From NCBI RefSeq assembly GCF_000471905.2, contig NW_006499848.1, forward strand, positions 4,527,196 through 4,591,195: a stretch of 64,000 nt of DNA, read 5' to 3'. Within the stretch, counting starts at the first letter, position 1; every line of letters starts with the position of its first letter. Below are positions 1-11,232 of the stretch, in pieces. A model generated the notes under the pieces. That model saw only the letters and a program-made list of their open reading frames with translations. It did not search any database and was not told the origin of the DNA. Both the position numbers and the translations under genes were made by a program. Source of the DNA: Amborella trichopoda. Its lineage: Eukaryota > Streptophyta > Magnoliopsida > Amborellales > Amborellaceae.

Positions 1-175
1 ATATAATATATTCTAATAAATGTTATATTATATAGTATATCTAATACAAATATACCCTTAATAAAACGTATATAGAAATATATATATTTATTATATTATA
101 TATGATATATAAATATCATATATTATATCATTGTCATATTATATAGTATATTCTAGTACTCTATAAATTTCATGG
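1..175. other. AT-rich sequence, no gene
   Basis: Nearly pure A/T with overlapping TATATAT and ATATAAT words and no plausible coding frame. It looks like degenerate (TA)n or the edge of an AT-rich repeat lying beside the MITE copy that follows. Confidence 0.5.
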
Positions 176-572
176 ACAAAGTTTATATAAGGATGCAACC
201 TTATAATGTAGAACTATGGATGCACCTCAAAAATCTATTGGAAAAGGTAGTTTTAATGTTGAAAAACCCTTTGATTGATCATCTCGAGATGTATGACAAT
301 GAAAAATAAACAGATTTTAAGCCTAAAAAATAGTGCATTTTACAACATATTATCTACACAGTCCATTTTCAAGATTTTCATATGTTTATAGATCTACTTG
401 ATTTTAACCATTTTTTAAATTTAAAATTTTATAATTAGATATAAAACTAGATTTTGAGATAATCTTAAGTATATTTTACATCAAAATTATATAACATGAT
501 AAAATTTGAAGGTGCACCTTACCTCTACCGCTACGGAAATTTGAAGGTGCACTTTACCTCTACAGCTACGGA
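176..572 (-). mobile_element. MITE, GGTGCGGTTT family, copy 1 (inverted, decayed)
   Basis: The segment has the family's fixed order of landmarks, read on the minus strand: 'aaggtgcacct', 'ttatcat', 'attttaag/aaaatc', 'cttgaaaat', 'tgcactatttt', 'gatgatcaat', 'gaggtgcat', 'ggttgcaacctt', 'tataaacttt'. The last landmark forms the plus-strand left edge (acaaagtttatataagg). The opposite end lacks the canonical terminus and has instead a 35-bp direct duplication starting at 502 and 537 (aaatttgaaggtgcac...). No coding capacity. Confidence 0.6.
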
Positions 573-1020
573 TGCATCCGTATGCCAATTGCACCAAAAT
601 ATCATATATAAAATCATATATTGTATTATATTATATATTCTAATAAATATTATATTAAATATTATATCTAATATATATATAAGTATATATATTATTAATA
701 TATATTTGTTATCACAGGTACTTGGAACTTTTCTAACATATTCTATGATCCCCTCTCTCTCTCCGGTTAGATATTGAAATATTGAAGCTTTATACTCAAA
801 ATCACTAAGAGAACATATTCTATGATCGTCTCTCTCTCTCTCTCTCTCTAAAGTGACAACCATATCACCAGACGAATCTCAAAAGAGGGAAATATGGTAA
901 CAGTAAAGCATCTTGACCTAACAGAATTAGATGCTAAATTAACTTTTCATCATCTTATAGAACGAGGCTATATCTATTTATATAGTTCATCTCTCCAAAG
1001 CTCTCTCCTTAAAAAGTTTT
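573..1020. other. AT-rich spacer with CT microsatellite
   Basis: Alternating A/T sequence to about 700, then two CT-rich tracts (about 752-763 and a perfect (TC)n at 828-849). No supported gene. Open frames here come from low-complexity sequence. Confidence 0.5.
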
Positions 1021-1660
1021 TGATCAAAACATAGATAGCCAGGTCGACGCCTTCAGGTATGACTAGTGCTCAAAGGCACCATGTCATTACTCATGGGAAG
1101 GGTCAGGGCTCAAACGATTACTGTAGTTACATTCATCAGCTAGAAAGGACACCAAGCATATATGACCCTGGCCACAAGATATGTGACTTCTTCCAACGCA
1201 ATACTACTGGTACTCATGAAGAACTAGGATCTGATCACCATAAGAATGACAAAGAGCACGTCCCATCTCCAGACCACGGTGAACGTGTTCGGGAGGCCAA
1301 GCAATGAAGTGTGCACCACAGTGATCCGAAGACTCGAATTCCGAGGGACAATGGCATAGATGCAGCTGCAGGAGACTATATTATGCATATGCATAAGAGG
1401 TTAGAAATGGAGAAGCTAATGTCAATGACAGCAAGCTAATTTTGGTGATTACAGGCCTAAATCTCAAAACTCCATTAGAGGACTACAGATGCAATAAATA
1501 AATCTTAGTCTTGTTACTTTTCTCTCTTTTGTTGTCTTTCTTCCTTTCTATAATTTGCAAGTGCTAGTCTACTTGTTATAAGGTATTAATGTCTACTCTT
1601 CAAGTATCTGGTGATGCCCTATTAGAAAAGTTGAAATATTTGCATGATGAATTTAGTGGG
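1021..1660. other. unassigned; moderately GC-rich open stretch
   Basis: A plus-strand frame of 82 codons (1059-1307) is polar and rich in His, Gly and Asp. I recognise no domain in it, no splice context is evident, and base composition is somewhat higher in GC than the surroundings. It could be a remnant of a retroelement gag or leader. A T/C-rich stretch follows at 1515-1560. No function is assigned. Confidence 0.25.
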
Positions 1661-1824
1661 AACATGCTAACTAATTTTCATTCTATGCTCAAAGGATAGT
1701 AAAAGGCCCAAAATTAAATTCTTTGTCAAGTCAATGGCGCCATAGAGCAAACAATTTTCCTTCAAAATAGCATTCCATGTTGGGTAACTCATTTTACAAA
1801 ATATCACATAAATCTTGCATGTCG

Positions 1825-2051
1825 GGGCACATTTGGTATGCGTGAAAATATTTTTGTGAAAGTACTTTTGCATAAAAGAACTCACCAATATGATTAGGTG
1901 TGAGAGTTTTTTTATACCGATTGGGTGCCAATTAATGTGAAAAAATGCACTAGGACCAATTGGTGTGAAAAACTTCCACACCTTATCACATGAGGAGTTC
2001 TCTTAGTGAAAATACTTTCGTGAAAATATTTTCACGCATACCAAACATGCC
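1825..2051. mobile_element. MITE with long terminal inverted repeats (TTTGGTATGCGTGAAAATATTTT type)
   Basis: The left end (about 1826-1855) and the reverse complement of the right end (about 2022-2051) share TTTGGTATGCGTGAAAATATTTT almost perfectly, and both begin GGCA. The interior of about 170 bp has further inverted similarity, so the element could fold on itself. This is typical of a non-autonomous DNA transposon. No clean target duplication is visible, so the superfamily is not assigned. Confidence 0.7.
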
Positions 2052-2242
2052 AGTAAGGAATTTAGATTCATGTGAATTACATGGACTTCTCCACCCAGCT
2101 TAACTTGATCCTCTGAATTACATGGACAACTTTACAAAATTGAGCCATTAAATTTCAGTTAAGATGGCATTTCTCCTTTTTTCTTAGTCCAAGGAATCCC
2201 CTCTATTTCTCATGTGAGTAGTTTCCAATGATCTCTCTTTCT
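2052..2242. other. spacer, probable 3' flank of the minus-strand small gene
   Basis: AT-moderate sequence with no repeat signature. It lies directly downstream of the minus-strand ORF and could hold its 3' UTR. No clear polyadenylation signal was identified. Confidence 0.3.
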
Positions 2243-2668
2243 CTAGAATTTTGGGTCACCTCCATTGAAGAGCTCGATGTTCAATCGCTTCGAAGCAGCC
2301 TGAGAGAATAGCATCCTTAAGGTATTCCTACTCTTCTTATGGGTCGTGCCATGGTGAGCCGGTTCGTGAGACATGTTAAGCCCTGATTCGATTCGCTTAG
2401 AGACCGCGACAATCTCATATGAATCCAATAGAGATTGCTCAAAATCCCAAGTTGTTGTTTCCTCTTTGGACTTCTTGTTCATGGCTTCGAGCTTGAATCG
2501 TGAAGGCCGGGGCTTGTGATTGCATCTGTGAGCATCCAATTCACTTGTGGCGTTGGCGTTGTTGCCTGAGTGTCCATGCCAAGCTTGTGCCACTGCCTTC
2601 AATATTTCCACTTCTGCCTCTTCTTCTTCTTGCTTCTTTCTCATTGCAATCTCTATGCAAGACCCCAT
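2243..2668 (-). CDS. uncharacterised small plant protein, intronless (141 aa)
   Basis: A single open frame of 141 codons with more balanced codon use than the A/T-driven frames around it. Visible order: a short N-terminal part with an acidic run (EEEEAEVE, residues about 14-21), a polar middle, then a block WDFEQSLLDSYEI followed by a basic C-terminal half with KKSRNTLRMLF. From memory this order (a WD..SLYDSYE block, a variable linker, then a basic segment KKS..S..L..LF near the end) resembles a family of short uncharacterised land-plant proteins. I cannot give a biochemical function. No signal peptide or membrane segment is seen. The first Met was chosen because the frame closes upstream; a Met at residue 9 is an alternative. 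The frame is unbroken among decayed transposons, which argues for a real or recently active gene. Confidence 0.5.
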   Translation of the reverse strand: MGSCIEIAMRKKQEEEEAEVEILKAVAQAWHGHSGNNANATSELDAHRCNHKPRPSRFKLEAMNKKSKEETTTWDFEQSLLDSYEIVAVSKRIESGLNMSHEPAHHGTTHKKSRNTLRMLFSQAASKRLNIELFNGGDPKF

Positions 2669-2789
2669 GGAGACACAGAGAGATTATAGCCTCACATTTC
2701 CATTGGAGAGATAAGACTTTTTTATGGCTTTCAATGGCTGAAAACAATACGTTTCATGAATGAGACACAAGTTGTTCCAACGTAGGACA

Positions 2790-3215
2790 AGGTTTTGGTA
2801 GGGGAGGAAACGGGTCAAGTACGGCCCGGACCCGGACCCCAACCCGACCCAAATAGTATTCGGGTCCAAGATTTGGACCCATACCTGAACCGGTCGGGTT
2901 TCGAGTCTTCATCGAATCCTAGATCTGGTAGGATCCATTGTCACCCTATGATCATGAGCTTTTTCTTCTTTTTTTAGCTTTTTTTTGTTTTACCATCATA
3001 TACCCTATTACCATGATTTTTTTTTGTTAATAGTATTATAAATATTGCCAATATTGTGACAATATAAATACTTAGCACACATATAAAGACCTAAACCCGA
3101 ATAGTATCGGGTATAGGTCTGGTTCGACTGGACCAAGACCTAAACCCCAATAGTATCAGATCAAAAATTTGAATCCATATCCAGACCCAAGATCAGGTTT
3201 ATCCGTCAAGTTATG
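2790..3215. mobile_element. decayed hAT-type MITE, GGGTCGGG family
   Basis: Two GC-rich ends built of 'cccgaccc', 'cgggtcc' and 'gggttt' words surround an AT/T-rich middle. The phrase 'ggacccatacctgaacc' also occurs in the better-preserved element at 29999-30446, so both belong to one family. In that copy the terminus is (T)AGGGGTGGCAA with an 8-bp duplication; here the termini are too worn to place exactly. Confidence 0.5.
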
Positions 3216-3444
3216 GTGTCCTCGTGTAGTGGGACTCAAATTAGTGTTTCTTCATTAGTGTAAACAACTCAAAATATTGCAAACGTTTGTCATGCGTTCT
3301 CCTCCAAGAAAGCCATCGTATATTTCTCTCTAACAGGAATAAGGGCGTGCTTTGTACAAAGTGCACGTCATATACTATACAAGTAAGGGCACCTCTAAAT
3401 TTGCTGGGAGATGTAGTTTTGGTGTTGGAAACCATGCAATAGCT
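3216..3444. other. unassigned spacer
   Basis: No supported gene or repeat. A 64-codon minus-strand frame is present but has no recognisable content. Confidence 0.3.
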
Positions 3445-3735
3445 TGAAAATCTATGTTCAATCGTAATTATAAAATTTAAAATTTTAAAAACAGTGCAGG
3501 TCTAGTAAATCTATAAGCACTTGAAAAATCTTGAAAATAGATGGTCTAAATAACTGGTTATAAGATGTACATTTTTTAAGACTTGATATTTCCTTTTTAT
3601 TCTTTATATCAATACGTATCAAGATCGAGATAATCAATTATGAGGTTTTCCTGCTTCTAAAATCTTTTGTACTGGATTTTTGAGGTGCATCGTACTTCTA
3701 TAATATAAAGTTGCAACTTTGCATCATATTTTTCC
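3445..3735 (+). mobile_element. MITE, GGTGCGGTTT family, copy 2 (5'-truncated)
   Basis: Plus-strand copy that contains the inner landmarks (aatctataagcacttgaaaa, gatggtctaaataa, gatcgagataatcaatt, tttttgaggtgcat, aaagttgcaacttt) but lacks the GGTGCGGTTT start. It is about three quarters of the full 395-bp element seen at 11380-11774. Confidence 0.6.
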
Positions 3736-3890
3736 AAAAACAATATCTATGGTTTTTTTATTTTAAGGGTAAGGTTTGCATAATGTGGCCTCCTTATTCT
3801 GTTGAAATAAGGTGCTCCTTGTTAAATTGCTTAGAGATATTTTCAGGTGTCATGAACATTATGATGGCCTGAAAATCTATTTTATTCCTT

Positions 3891-4012
3891 GCTATAAATT
3901 TAAAATGGTAGATATCAAGCCAAAATTTTAAAAGGGTAGAGATCAAGCCAAGCTATAAATTTAAAATGGTAGATATCAAGCCAAAATTTTAAAAGGGTAG
4001 AGATCAAGCCAA
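3891..4012. repeat. two-copy 61-bp tandem duplication
   Basis: The unit starting gctataaatttaaaatgg at 3891 is repeated from 3952 with almost no difference. It ends at the left terminus of the inverted-repeat element at 4011. The near identity implies a recent duplication. Confidence 0.85.
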
Positions 4013-4363
4013 TGTTATCAAATTCGCTCGTTTCGGCCGCAGGCATCGAACTTTTCATATTTTTAGCCTAGACCAAAGGGAAGCAAAGCTCTGGTGCCTA
4101 CTTCAGCTTGCTTAGGCCGCTTCAATGAGATTTGGCCTCTTTGACTAAAGCTTCGGCCTCTTCAGCTGAAGCACGTAATTATCTTTTTTGTGTTTTTTAT
4201 TTTTTTTTTTAAAAATTAATATATTTTTTATACAAAAATAGATTTTATTTATATTAAAAGTTTTACAAATTCTAAATTCTTCCTCCGAATCGGTCGAAGC
4301 ACTGAATTGCTTTTTTTTTTCAACCAAACCAATAAAAGGCTCCGAAGCGAATCTAACAACATT
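4011..4363. mobile_element. non-autonomous DNA transposon with AATGTTAT termini
   Basis: The left end AATGTTATCAAATTCGCTCG matches the reverse complement of the right end (AATGTTGTTAGATTCGCTTCG) at most positions. Subterminal 'ttcggcc/ggccgc' and 'gaagc' words are repeated in both arms, and the centre is A/T-rich. Size is about 350 bp. This is hAT-like in style, but I could not find a convincing 8-bp duplication. Confidence 0.55.
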
Positions 4364-4384
4364 ATTTCAAGCATATTAATAAAT

Positions 4385-4601
4385 ACTTAAAAAATATTAA
4401 AAAGAGACGTTTCAAATAACATATCGTAAGATGTACTATTTTTAGAACTTAAAATTCTCTTTTTTCTTCATATCTAGGCTTCTTAAGATCAAGATAATCA
4501 ATTGAAGGTTTGTTCAAAACTAGAACTCTCTCTTTTATAGGATTTTTCAGCTGTAACTTACTTTAATATAGAAATTTGCAGCCCTATATGAACTTTTTCC
4601 T
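4385..4601 (+). mobile_element. MITE, GGTGCGGTTT family, copy 3 (3' half)
   Basis: Has the family's 3' landmarks in order: aagatgtactatttttag, cttcatatct, aagatcaagataatcaatt, aaggtttgttc, ggatttttcagctg, aatttgcagcc, tatgaactttttcc. The 5' half is missing or has been displaced by the element at 4011-4363. Confidence 0.5.
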
Positions 4602-5110
4602 TTTTAAAATGTGGGTTAGAAATATGAATTTGTTGTCTAGAAAAGACCGCTCGATTGACATAATACTTTTCACCGACCACGAATTAAACCGTGACACATT
4701 TATCAAAAGACAGATAAACTTTAACTATTTAATAATTTACACATTTATGAAAGTTTTATGACCGCCATTGTTCCTCAAAATGATCAATGCGTAACTAGTA
4801 TTAATTTTTAAAATAAAAGAAGAAAAAAACAAGTCTAATTAGAGTTAAAGAACCGTGGTTATGACTTAATTGGTGCAACCAAGGAAATGAAAATTAGACA
4901 AACTATGAGAAAATCATAATAAGAAGCATTTCTGAATTTCCATTGTCATTTCAGACAAATGAATCAAAAGGGAAAATATTTAGTGGTCTCACAAGACCAC
5001 TACTAATACATGGCCTCTAGTCAAAAATTCATGGGGGGGTTTTTTTAATCTGAAAATTCCATATCATATTAACTCATCTAAGAGTCTAAGATAAACTTAA
5101 ACAAAAAATA
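4602..5110. other. unassigned spacer
   Basis: AT-rich, no supported feature. One G-run (about 5032-5038) followed by a T-run. It precedes a Copia fragment and may contain its unrecognisable 5' part. Confidence 0.3.
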
Positions 5111-5114
5111 AATG

Positions 5115-6175
5115 ATTTGAAGCATAGGAAATGCTCCAAATAGATTGGGAGCTTATTGAAGATAATACAAAGAGGAACAAAAGGCAACACGTTTATGTGG
5201 ATGAAGATTAGTTGCGGGAGTGAGTTGATGTTCTTAACACTTTATGTAAATGACATTATAATTGTCAATAATTCCCTAGGACTAGTAAAGCAAACAAAAG
5301 TTCAAAGAACTTTGACATGAAAAATATGGAAGAAGCGTCATTGGTATTGGGAATAAAAATTATAAGAGAGATATGCCCGGAAAATGCACCTCTCACAAGA
5401 TAACTATTGCAATAAGACTTTCGAAAATTTGATAAGAGTGATAAGCACATCAATTGAGAGAAGAACTAAGTTGAATTTGAGCAAGCATCCTAAGAGTGAG
5501 GAAGACAAAAGATATATGGAAAGAGTACCTTATAGAAGTGCCATAGGATCCCCTAATGTACTTACCTCAAGGAACTAGATCAGATCTAGCTTTTGCCCAG
5601 AGCATGATTGGAAGATTCTAAAGCAATCCCGCAAGTGAACTTGGAGAGTTGTTAAGAGGATTTTTGGATACTTAAAAGGGATAGTGAACTACTCACTTAC
5701 TTATGGGGAAACATCGGATTGAGCCATACTTGGATACTCGAATGCTATTTCTGTGGTGATACGTCTGAGTTAAAATCCACCTCAGGCTACTTGTTTGTGT
5801 ATCGTGGGGAGCCATATCTTGGTTATTAAAGAAATAAAATATTATTGCCCTATCCACAATGGAATCTGAATAAGTTGTGTGTTGATTAGCAACTAAAGAA
5901 TCTAGTTGGATCAATATGTTTTTGAACCAATCCCACTATGAAGCATCAAAAGGTGGGACTGTGAGGATAATGTGTGCAATCAAATGGCAATTTGTATAAC
6001 AAAGGAATCAACATTTCATAGCAAGTCTAGGCACATAAGAGCAGACTGTTTACCATATTAGACAAGACATTGAGGACAGTGAAGTAGACTTACATTATAT
6101 CTCCAACTGAGGCTATGCATGCGGACCCATTGCTAAAGGATTATTGGTAAGGGCATTTGTAAAGCATGTTTAGAG
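5115..6175 (+). pseudogene. Copia retrotransposon fragment: end of RT plus RNase H
   Basis: Read in three frames, the segment matches the C-terminal part of a Ty1/Copia polyprotein. The RT catalytic loop appears as YVND at about 5243-5254 where YVDD is the norm, so it would be inactive. It is followed by stretches recognisable as the RT thumb/connection (LNLSKHPKSEEDKRYM..PYRSAIG) and then the RNase H region, including a recognisable C-terminal block around 5960-6150. Frameshifts and stops break every domain. Gag, protease and integrase are absent. No LTR pair was identified around it. Confidence 0.75.
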
Positions 6176-6990
6176 AATGTGATTGAGCATATGCGTGAAC
6201 ATTCCTATCCATTAGCATTTCTGAGTATTCATGTTTATGACATTTCTGAGTATGCCTCTACATGAGCATTTCTATGCATTTCAATTTATGAGTATTTCCC
6301 TGCACGAGCATTTCTGAGTATTCAGATGTTTGAGCATTCATTTGCTTGAGTATATCTAAGTTATGTGATAATGTTTGGATGATTACAAGGCAGTCATGCG
6401 CTTAAGAGGCTTTTGTATTTTGAGATTTGAGGGTTTCTTCAAGTGAGGTTTGGTGTGAGTATACTTGATAATTGTGTGAGCCAGGGGTGTGTCTGAATTT
6501 TAGTATTGCTATTTATTTATGAGTATTACTGTGTGCACTATGACACGGCCAGGTTTTGAGAAGACATAAGCCAAAATCCCTAACCTCCGGCCTTCTCAAA
6601 ATATCTATAAATGGAAAGCTACTCTTTCCATCAAATTGAGAGAGTCATGTACATATGTTAAGAGAGAGGACCCCCACATTTACCAGAGTGCTTGTATTTG
6701 GGCGTAGACCTGCAATCCAAAATAAATTCGGGATCTGGCCATTTATTTATAGGGTTGGCTTTGATGAGCAGACATGAGCCCCATGCAAAATTTGTGGGTC
6801 ATTGGTCTTGTTGGAACAATATGAGAAAAATGAATTAGGGTTTTGGATCTAGCCAAGTAAAGTGCCCTATTTCATTTCTTATAAGATCTCAAATTCTCTC
6901 ACATGTATATTTTTTTAAGATGCCAAACTTATTCAAAACGACAGAGAATAGTTGCAAATATTTTTTATGACTTCTGATAATTTTTTTTAA
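6176..6990. other. probable Copia 3' non-coding/LTR remnant with a short repeat
   Basis: Directly downstream of the Copia fragment, the words 'gagcatttctgagtattca' and variants recur at least five times between 6185 and 6350. A possible TATA motif (tataaatgg, about 6605-6613) and a stretch resembling an LTR transcribed region follow. No second LTR was found, so this is inferred from position and composition only. Confidence 0.35.
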
Positions 6991-7200
6991 AAAATTTTAT
7001 GAGAAAAATTGAGAATTTTAAAATTTTATTTGGGCATAAAGACCAATGTGAACAACCACACGTATCGACCATGCGGCGTCCAAGTGGCCAGTCACCAGCG
7101 CACAACTGCCCCACCACTCCGTGCAGGTGACGTGGCTCACATGGCTGCCCCAACACGCCACTCCACACAAGTGACGCGGCTCACGTGGGGGCCCTAGGTT
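6991..7200. repeat. short GC-rich island with imperfect direct repeats
   Basis: An abrupt GC-rich patch (about 7050-7195) in AT-rich DNA. It has two imperfect copies of 'gtgacg(t/c)ggctcac(a/g)tgg' at about 7127 and 7171, the second containing CACGTG. It shows no gene structure. It might be a captured fragment or part of a transposon terminus. Confidence 0.4.
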
Positions 7201-9159
7201 GCTATATCCCTATGACACTGTTGGTGGGTGTTCTTATTTGTGATTAGTCTTAAGTGTATTACGTGGCACAAATGTGGTTTGTCATTTGGGGTCAAGATAT
7301 TTCCTTTATACGGTCTTTTGTTCAATTAAAACCTAAATTTAAAAGCTTTTTTTTTGGATGGGAAAGTTTGATTGGACAACTGGATGTTTATGTGTGTATG
7401 TTATGTGCGAGGCTGGCGAATTATGTGAGTTTTTTCATAAAGTTTAACTTCAATTTGAGATAAAGCAAGAGAGAGTATTTAGACCCTTAGATTTGATTTT
7501 GGAGAATGGATGTTTTTAAAATTGAAATGCAATTCAAGAGGAAAATTTGAAATGAATTAGGATTAGAGGGAATAAAGGTGTCGCAAATCTCATCTACACA
7601 TATGATAGCTATTATGTGAGATGAGAGCCTCATATGACAGCTATTCTGTGAGATAAGGGCTAGGATATTGACAATCCTTTACCTCTTGGATGTCCTTAAT
7701 CAATGGTCCAAGTTTAATCGTTTTGAAGTTTCCCCAACCCTAACTTATATAAACTTTGTAACCGACCTTTTTCAACTCATTCGATTTGAGTTAAAGAGAG
7801 TTTTGATAGGCACGCTAACCCCTTTCTTTGTTCCCTTTTAAGTAAGTCCACTTTGATATTTTACAATTTCTTTTTAGTATAACAACTAGCTAAAATCACT
7901 CCAAGCATCTCTAAAACCTCATTTATATTGGCTCGCCAAAAAGTTTGTCTTTATTTTACCTTTTAACTTGGCTCTATGTCTTCATCACCTAGGTCGAGTC
8001 CCGTAAAATATTTAAAGTTATAGATAAATTTTAATTAAATAAAACGAGCTTGATTTTGAATCTTCAAAATCTGAAGTCATAAGGCCATTGGCTTTTGAAT
8101 ATTAGAAGTGGTAGCAAATTATAAAAAAAAAAATGTTGAAAAAAGGTATATGCATAGTATACAAAAGTTAGGAGGGATTTTCTGATAAAATTAAATATGA
8201 GATATATATGTAAATTTTTCAATCTTATATCCCAGACAGGAGTTCTTTTTCTTGGGGCCAATTGGCCACTCACCATTGCTAATAATACACCGAAATACAC
8301 AGCTACATTGTGGATGGTCAAATGGGGTATAACCTTGTATTGTTGGACGATGGTTTTTGGTAGCAAAACAAAAAATATATACTGGACATGGTTTTTTGGT
8401 AGTAAAACAAAAGAGGCTGTATATATTGAAACATTTACTTTTGATACAAAAAGGTCACAACTACTTATAATCATTCGATGTGAAATTTGATAGTTTGGAT
8501 TTCACATACTTTGAGCTTGGTCAATGGAATAAATGCAACAATGCAATTTTACATCCAATGATCAAGGTTAATTGTGACCACCTCATACCGAAGGTAAATA
8601 GTCTCATTGTATACTTTTCTATTGACTAAAAGACGCATAATTAATTAAAAAGTGCAGTTTATATAAGTTTGCACCCTCTCTTGCATAAGTAAGGTTGTAC
8701 ACCATGCATTTTAATTAGACAACATATATTTGATACATCTTTTAAAATAGTGTAAAAAATTAGCAAATATTTCAAGACAATATCAATCTACACCATCCAA
8801 ATACTTTGCGCAAAAAACTTTTCTTGGAATTGGAAACCTCACCAATCTAAGCCACCTCGACCTATCAGACAACCAATCTAAGCCACCATAGAAGTTAAGG
8901 GTTTCCCGGAAACTGTAACATTGAAGTGAAGGGAAGAATCAATTGTGTCGAGTTTGGCCATAAATTAGGCCAAAGCTACTGTTTTGATCCCGTTGGGGCG
9001 TGAAAACTGGGGTGAACAAGATACTACATGACCCTTTTTTATGGTCAGTAAAAATAAAAAGATTAAATTATTAACATTTTCATTATTAACTTGGATGATG
9101 CGAAAACGGGGTGAGAAAATGGAGGTGAAGACGAGAGGGAGATGTTTTTTTATTTATAA
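7201..9159. other. unassigned AT-rich DNA
   Basis: No gene supported. Small local duplications are visible: the phrase 'catatga(t/c)agctatt(a/c)tgtgagat' near 7600-7650, and 'tggttttttggtag(c/t)aaaacaaa' near 8350 and 8390. Open frames on both strands at 8064-8490 overlap each other and lack recognisable content. Confidence 0.35.
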
Positions 9160-10205
9160 GAGAACCGGGGAGAATAGGTGAAAATAAATGTGTGAAGAAA
9201 CATGGTAAAAGTGCAACATTTTATGTGGGTGACAGCCCATGGTAAGGATATAACTGATGATAATTTGAGAAAGAGGGGGAAGGAATTGGTGAATGTTTGC
9301 ATCCTTTGTAAAAGTGATGAGGAAATTTTTTGTCCGTATACTTTGAATATATGACAATGGAACTTTTATTTAGTGGGGGTTTCCATGGTTACGCCCTGCT
9401 CTTTGTCTAATATACTGTCACAATTTAAGGTGGTTGGTTTTTCAACATTTGGAGCTGTGTTATGAGATATTTTGAGAGGGGCCGTTATGTGGGAGGTTTG
9501 GTTGGAAAGAAATAGAAAAACTTTGATGGTGCTTCGACGGAAGTTACTGCGCTGCAAAATAGGATTCTTCATACAATTTGGACTTGGATTGGTAATACCA
9601 AGAAAGGTTATGGGGTATCAAAGGTGGATATTATATAGGGTATCAAAGGTGGATATTATTCTTAATATGGCAAGTATTATGTCGTATAGAGTTTCAAAAG
9701 CTAGATCCAAATTACGCCGGCAGGCACCATCGGTAGGATGTTTTAAACTTAACTTTGATGAATCTTCTTTTGCAAATTCAGGGAATGTAGGTGTGGGAGG
9801 TATATGTAGGGATTTGGAGGGAAGACTAGTTTTCTATTGTGCAAGACCATGTGAGATTGTGTCAACCAATCATGCTAAATTGTTGGCCTTGATTCAAGGG
9901 CTTCTTCTGTGGATGGATAGAAGTTTGGGAATTTTGCTTATCATTGAGGGGGATTCCCTCAATAACATTAATTGGTGCTCATGTTTATCCAAACCGCCTT
10001 GGCGGCTTAGATTTATTTGGTTGCAGGTTATGGATTTTCTATCTCCGTTGGTGGTTAGCACTCAACATGTCTATAAGGAAGCTAATGGCTGACGATCTAG
10101 CCAAGAAAGAGCAATAAATCTTTATCCATTTTTCAGTCGAAAAATGTCCTTATAGAATATGGGGAACTTACAAAAAAATAAAAATAAAAATAAAAAAAAG
10201 TATAT
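9160..10205 (+). pseudogene. L1-type plant LINE, 3' end (zf-RVT and RNase H) with A-rich tail
   Basis: From about 9190 the translation shows the zinc-finger-like region after plant LINE reverse transcriptases (..ATHGKDITDDNLRKRGK.. then VCILCKSDEE). It is broken by a stop near 9350. The frame 9472-10092 continues with WEVWLERNRK and then an RNase H-like (RVT_3) domain: KLNFDESS around residue 91, GGICRD, HAKLLAL, EGDSLN. An A-rich tail, aaaaaataaaaataaaaataaaaaaaag, ends about 10200. The endonuclease and RT lie upstream and are absent or unrecognisable, as expected for a 5'-truncated insertion. Confidence 0.75.
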
Positions 10206-11139
10206 TTTATAATGAGAAATTTATTAAAATATTCATAAGAGATCAACTACTTAACCTTTAATATCATTTGGTTTAATTTTAAATACCTAAAAAAAAAATA
10301 CATAATCATGAGTTGGTGGGTAAAATTTCGAATTGTACAAAATTTAGACAGTCAAATATAAGTGTCTAAGAACCTAATCCTTTTTTTGTTTGTTTTAAAA
10401 ATATTCATATAACAATATTATTAAGTAGAACCTGAGATTACAGGTCGAAAAGAAGTCACCAAAGTAGATTTTTTGCTGGAGAGAGTATGTATTCAATATG
10501 CTTCCACAGGAGCATACCTATGCACATTCACGTTTTTTGTAATCAGTGGATTCCAACACTTCACATTGCCTCTAATGGAGAGAGCATAATACATGTGATC
10601 CTTTTCATTATATCTTCCATTTACCAAATGAAGAGAGCATAATACATGCGGTCCTTTTCATTATATCTCTAGATATTTTATCTTTTCTTCTCTCTCTCTA
10701 AGTATAGGTGAAAAAACAAATTTAAAAAGAGACAAAAACAAATGAATATACTATGCTCCGTCAAGAGCATACTATATGTTTATTCCCTCAGCACACCACT
10801 TACTTGATAGAATTTCTTTTCTTTTTTCTTTTTTTCTTTTTCTTTTTTTTCTTTTTCTTTTTTTTCCTTCAAATTTTAGGATCCGTCTATTTATAACTAG
10901 ATGGTTATTTTCAAATCAAACAATTTAGATTTTAAGTTCTTGCATATCTAGCTCATTCTATCCAAGAATTGAATGGTTCTTGTGCAACGGTGGGATGCTA
11001 TTTTCTAGGCGCATGAGGGGGAGTTATTTTTTTTTTTCTTTTCACTTTTCACTTTTTTTTTTGAAAAACTCCGGTTTTCTATTTCCTTTCTCTGTGCCAC
11101 ATAAACTAGTCTTATACAAAGATTGTTTAAGGCTATCAC
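10206..11139. other. unassigned; pyrimidine-rich tract
   Basis: No gene supported. A long T/C-only tract (about 10811-10870) and further T-rich runs near 11030-11065. The phrase 'gagagcataatacatg(t/c)g(a/g)tccttttcattatatct' is duplicated near 10583 and 10633. Confidence 0.4.
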
Positions 11140-11232
11140 AAAGATTTTCAGTATGGAAACCACATTTCTCGACACTATTTGAAGGTAGGTTCTAATTTGA
11201 TTGTTTAGAGCCTAGGCTCTATACAAACTGCA
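11140..11232 (+). mobile_element. 3' end fragment of the GAGCCTAGGCTC MITE
   Basis: About 93 bp match the right end of the complete element at 26157-26493 nearly base for base (cagtat.gaaac.acatttctcg.cactatttgaaggtagg.tctaatttgattgtttagagcctaggctctatacaaac.gcaccc). The rest of the element is missing on the left side. Confidence 0.75.

Noticed and set aside
531..863. 110-codon minus-strand frame near the left edge
   Set aside because: Built of (TA)n and (GA)n translation ([18 protein letters not shown]); no domain or codon bias.
6185..6350. Possible CRISPR-like or satellite array (gagcatttctgagtattca)
   Set aside because: Irregular spacing and only about five decayed units in a plant context; most likely LTR-internal repeats.
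8064..8490. Overlapping frames of 136 and 97 codons on opposite strands
   Set aside because: No recognisable content, strongly hydrophobic by base composition, mutually antisense.
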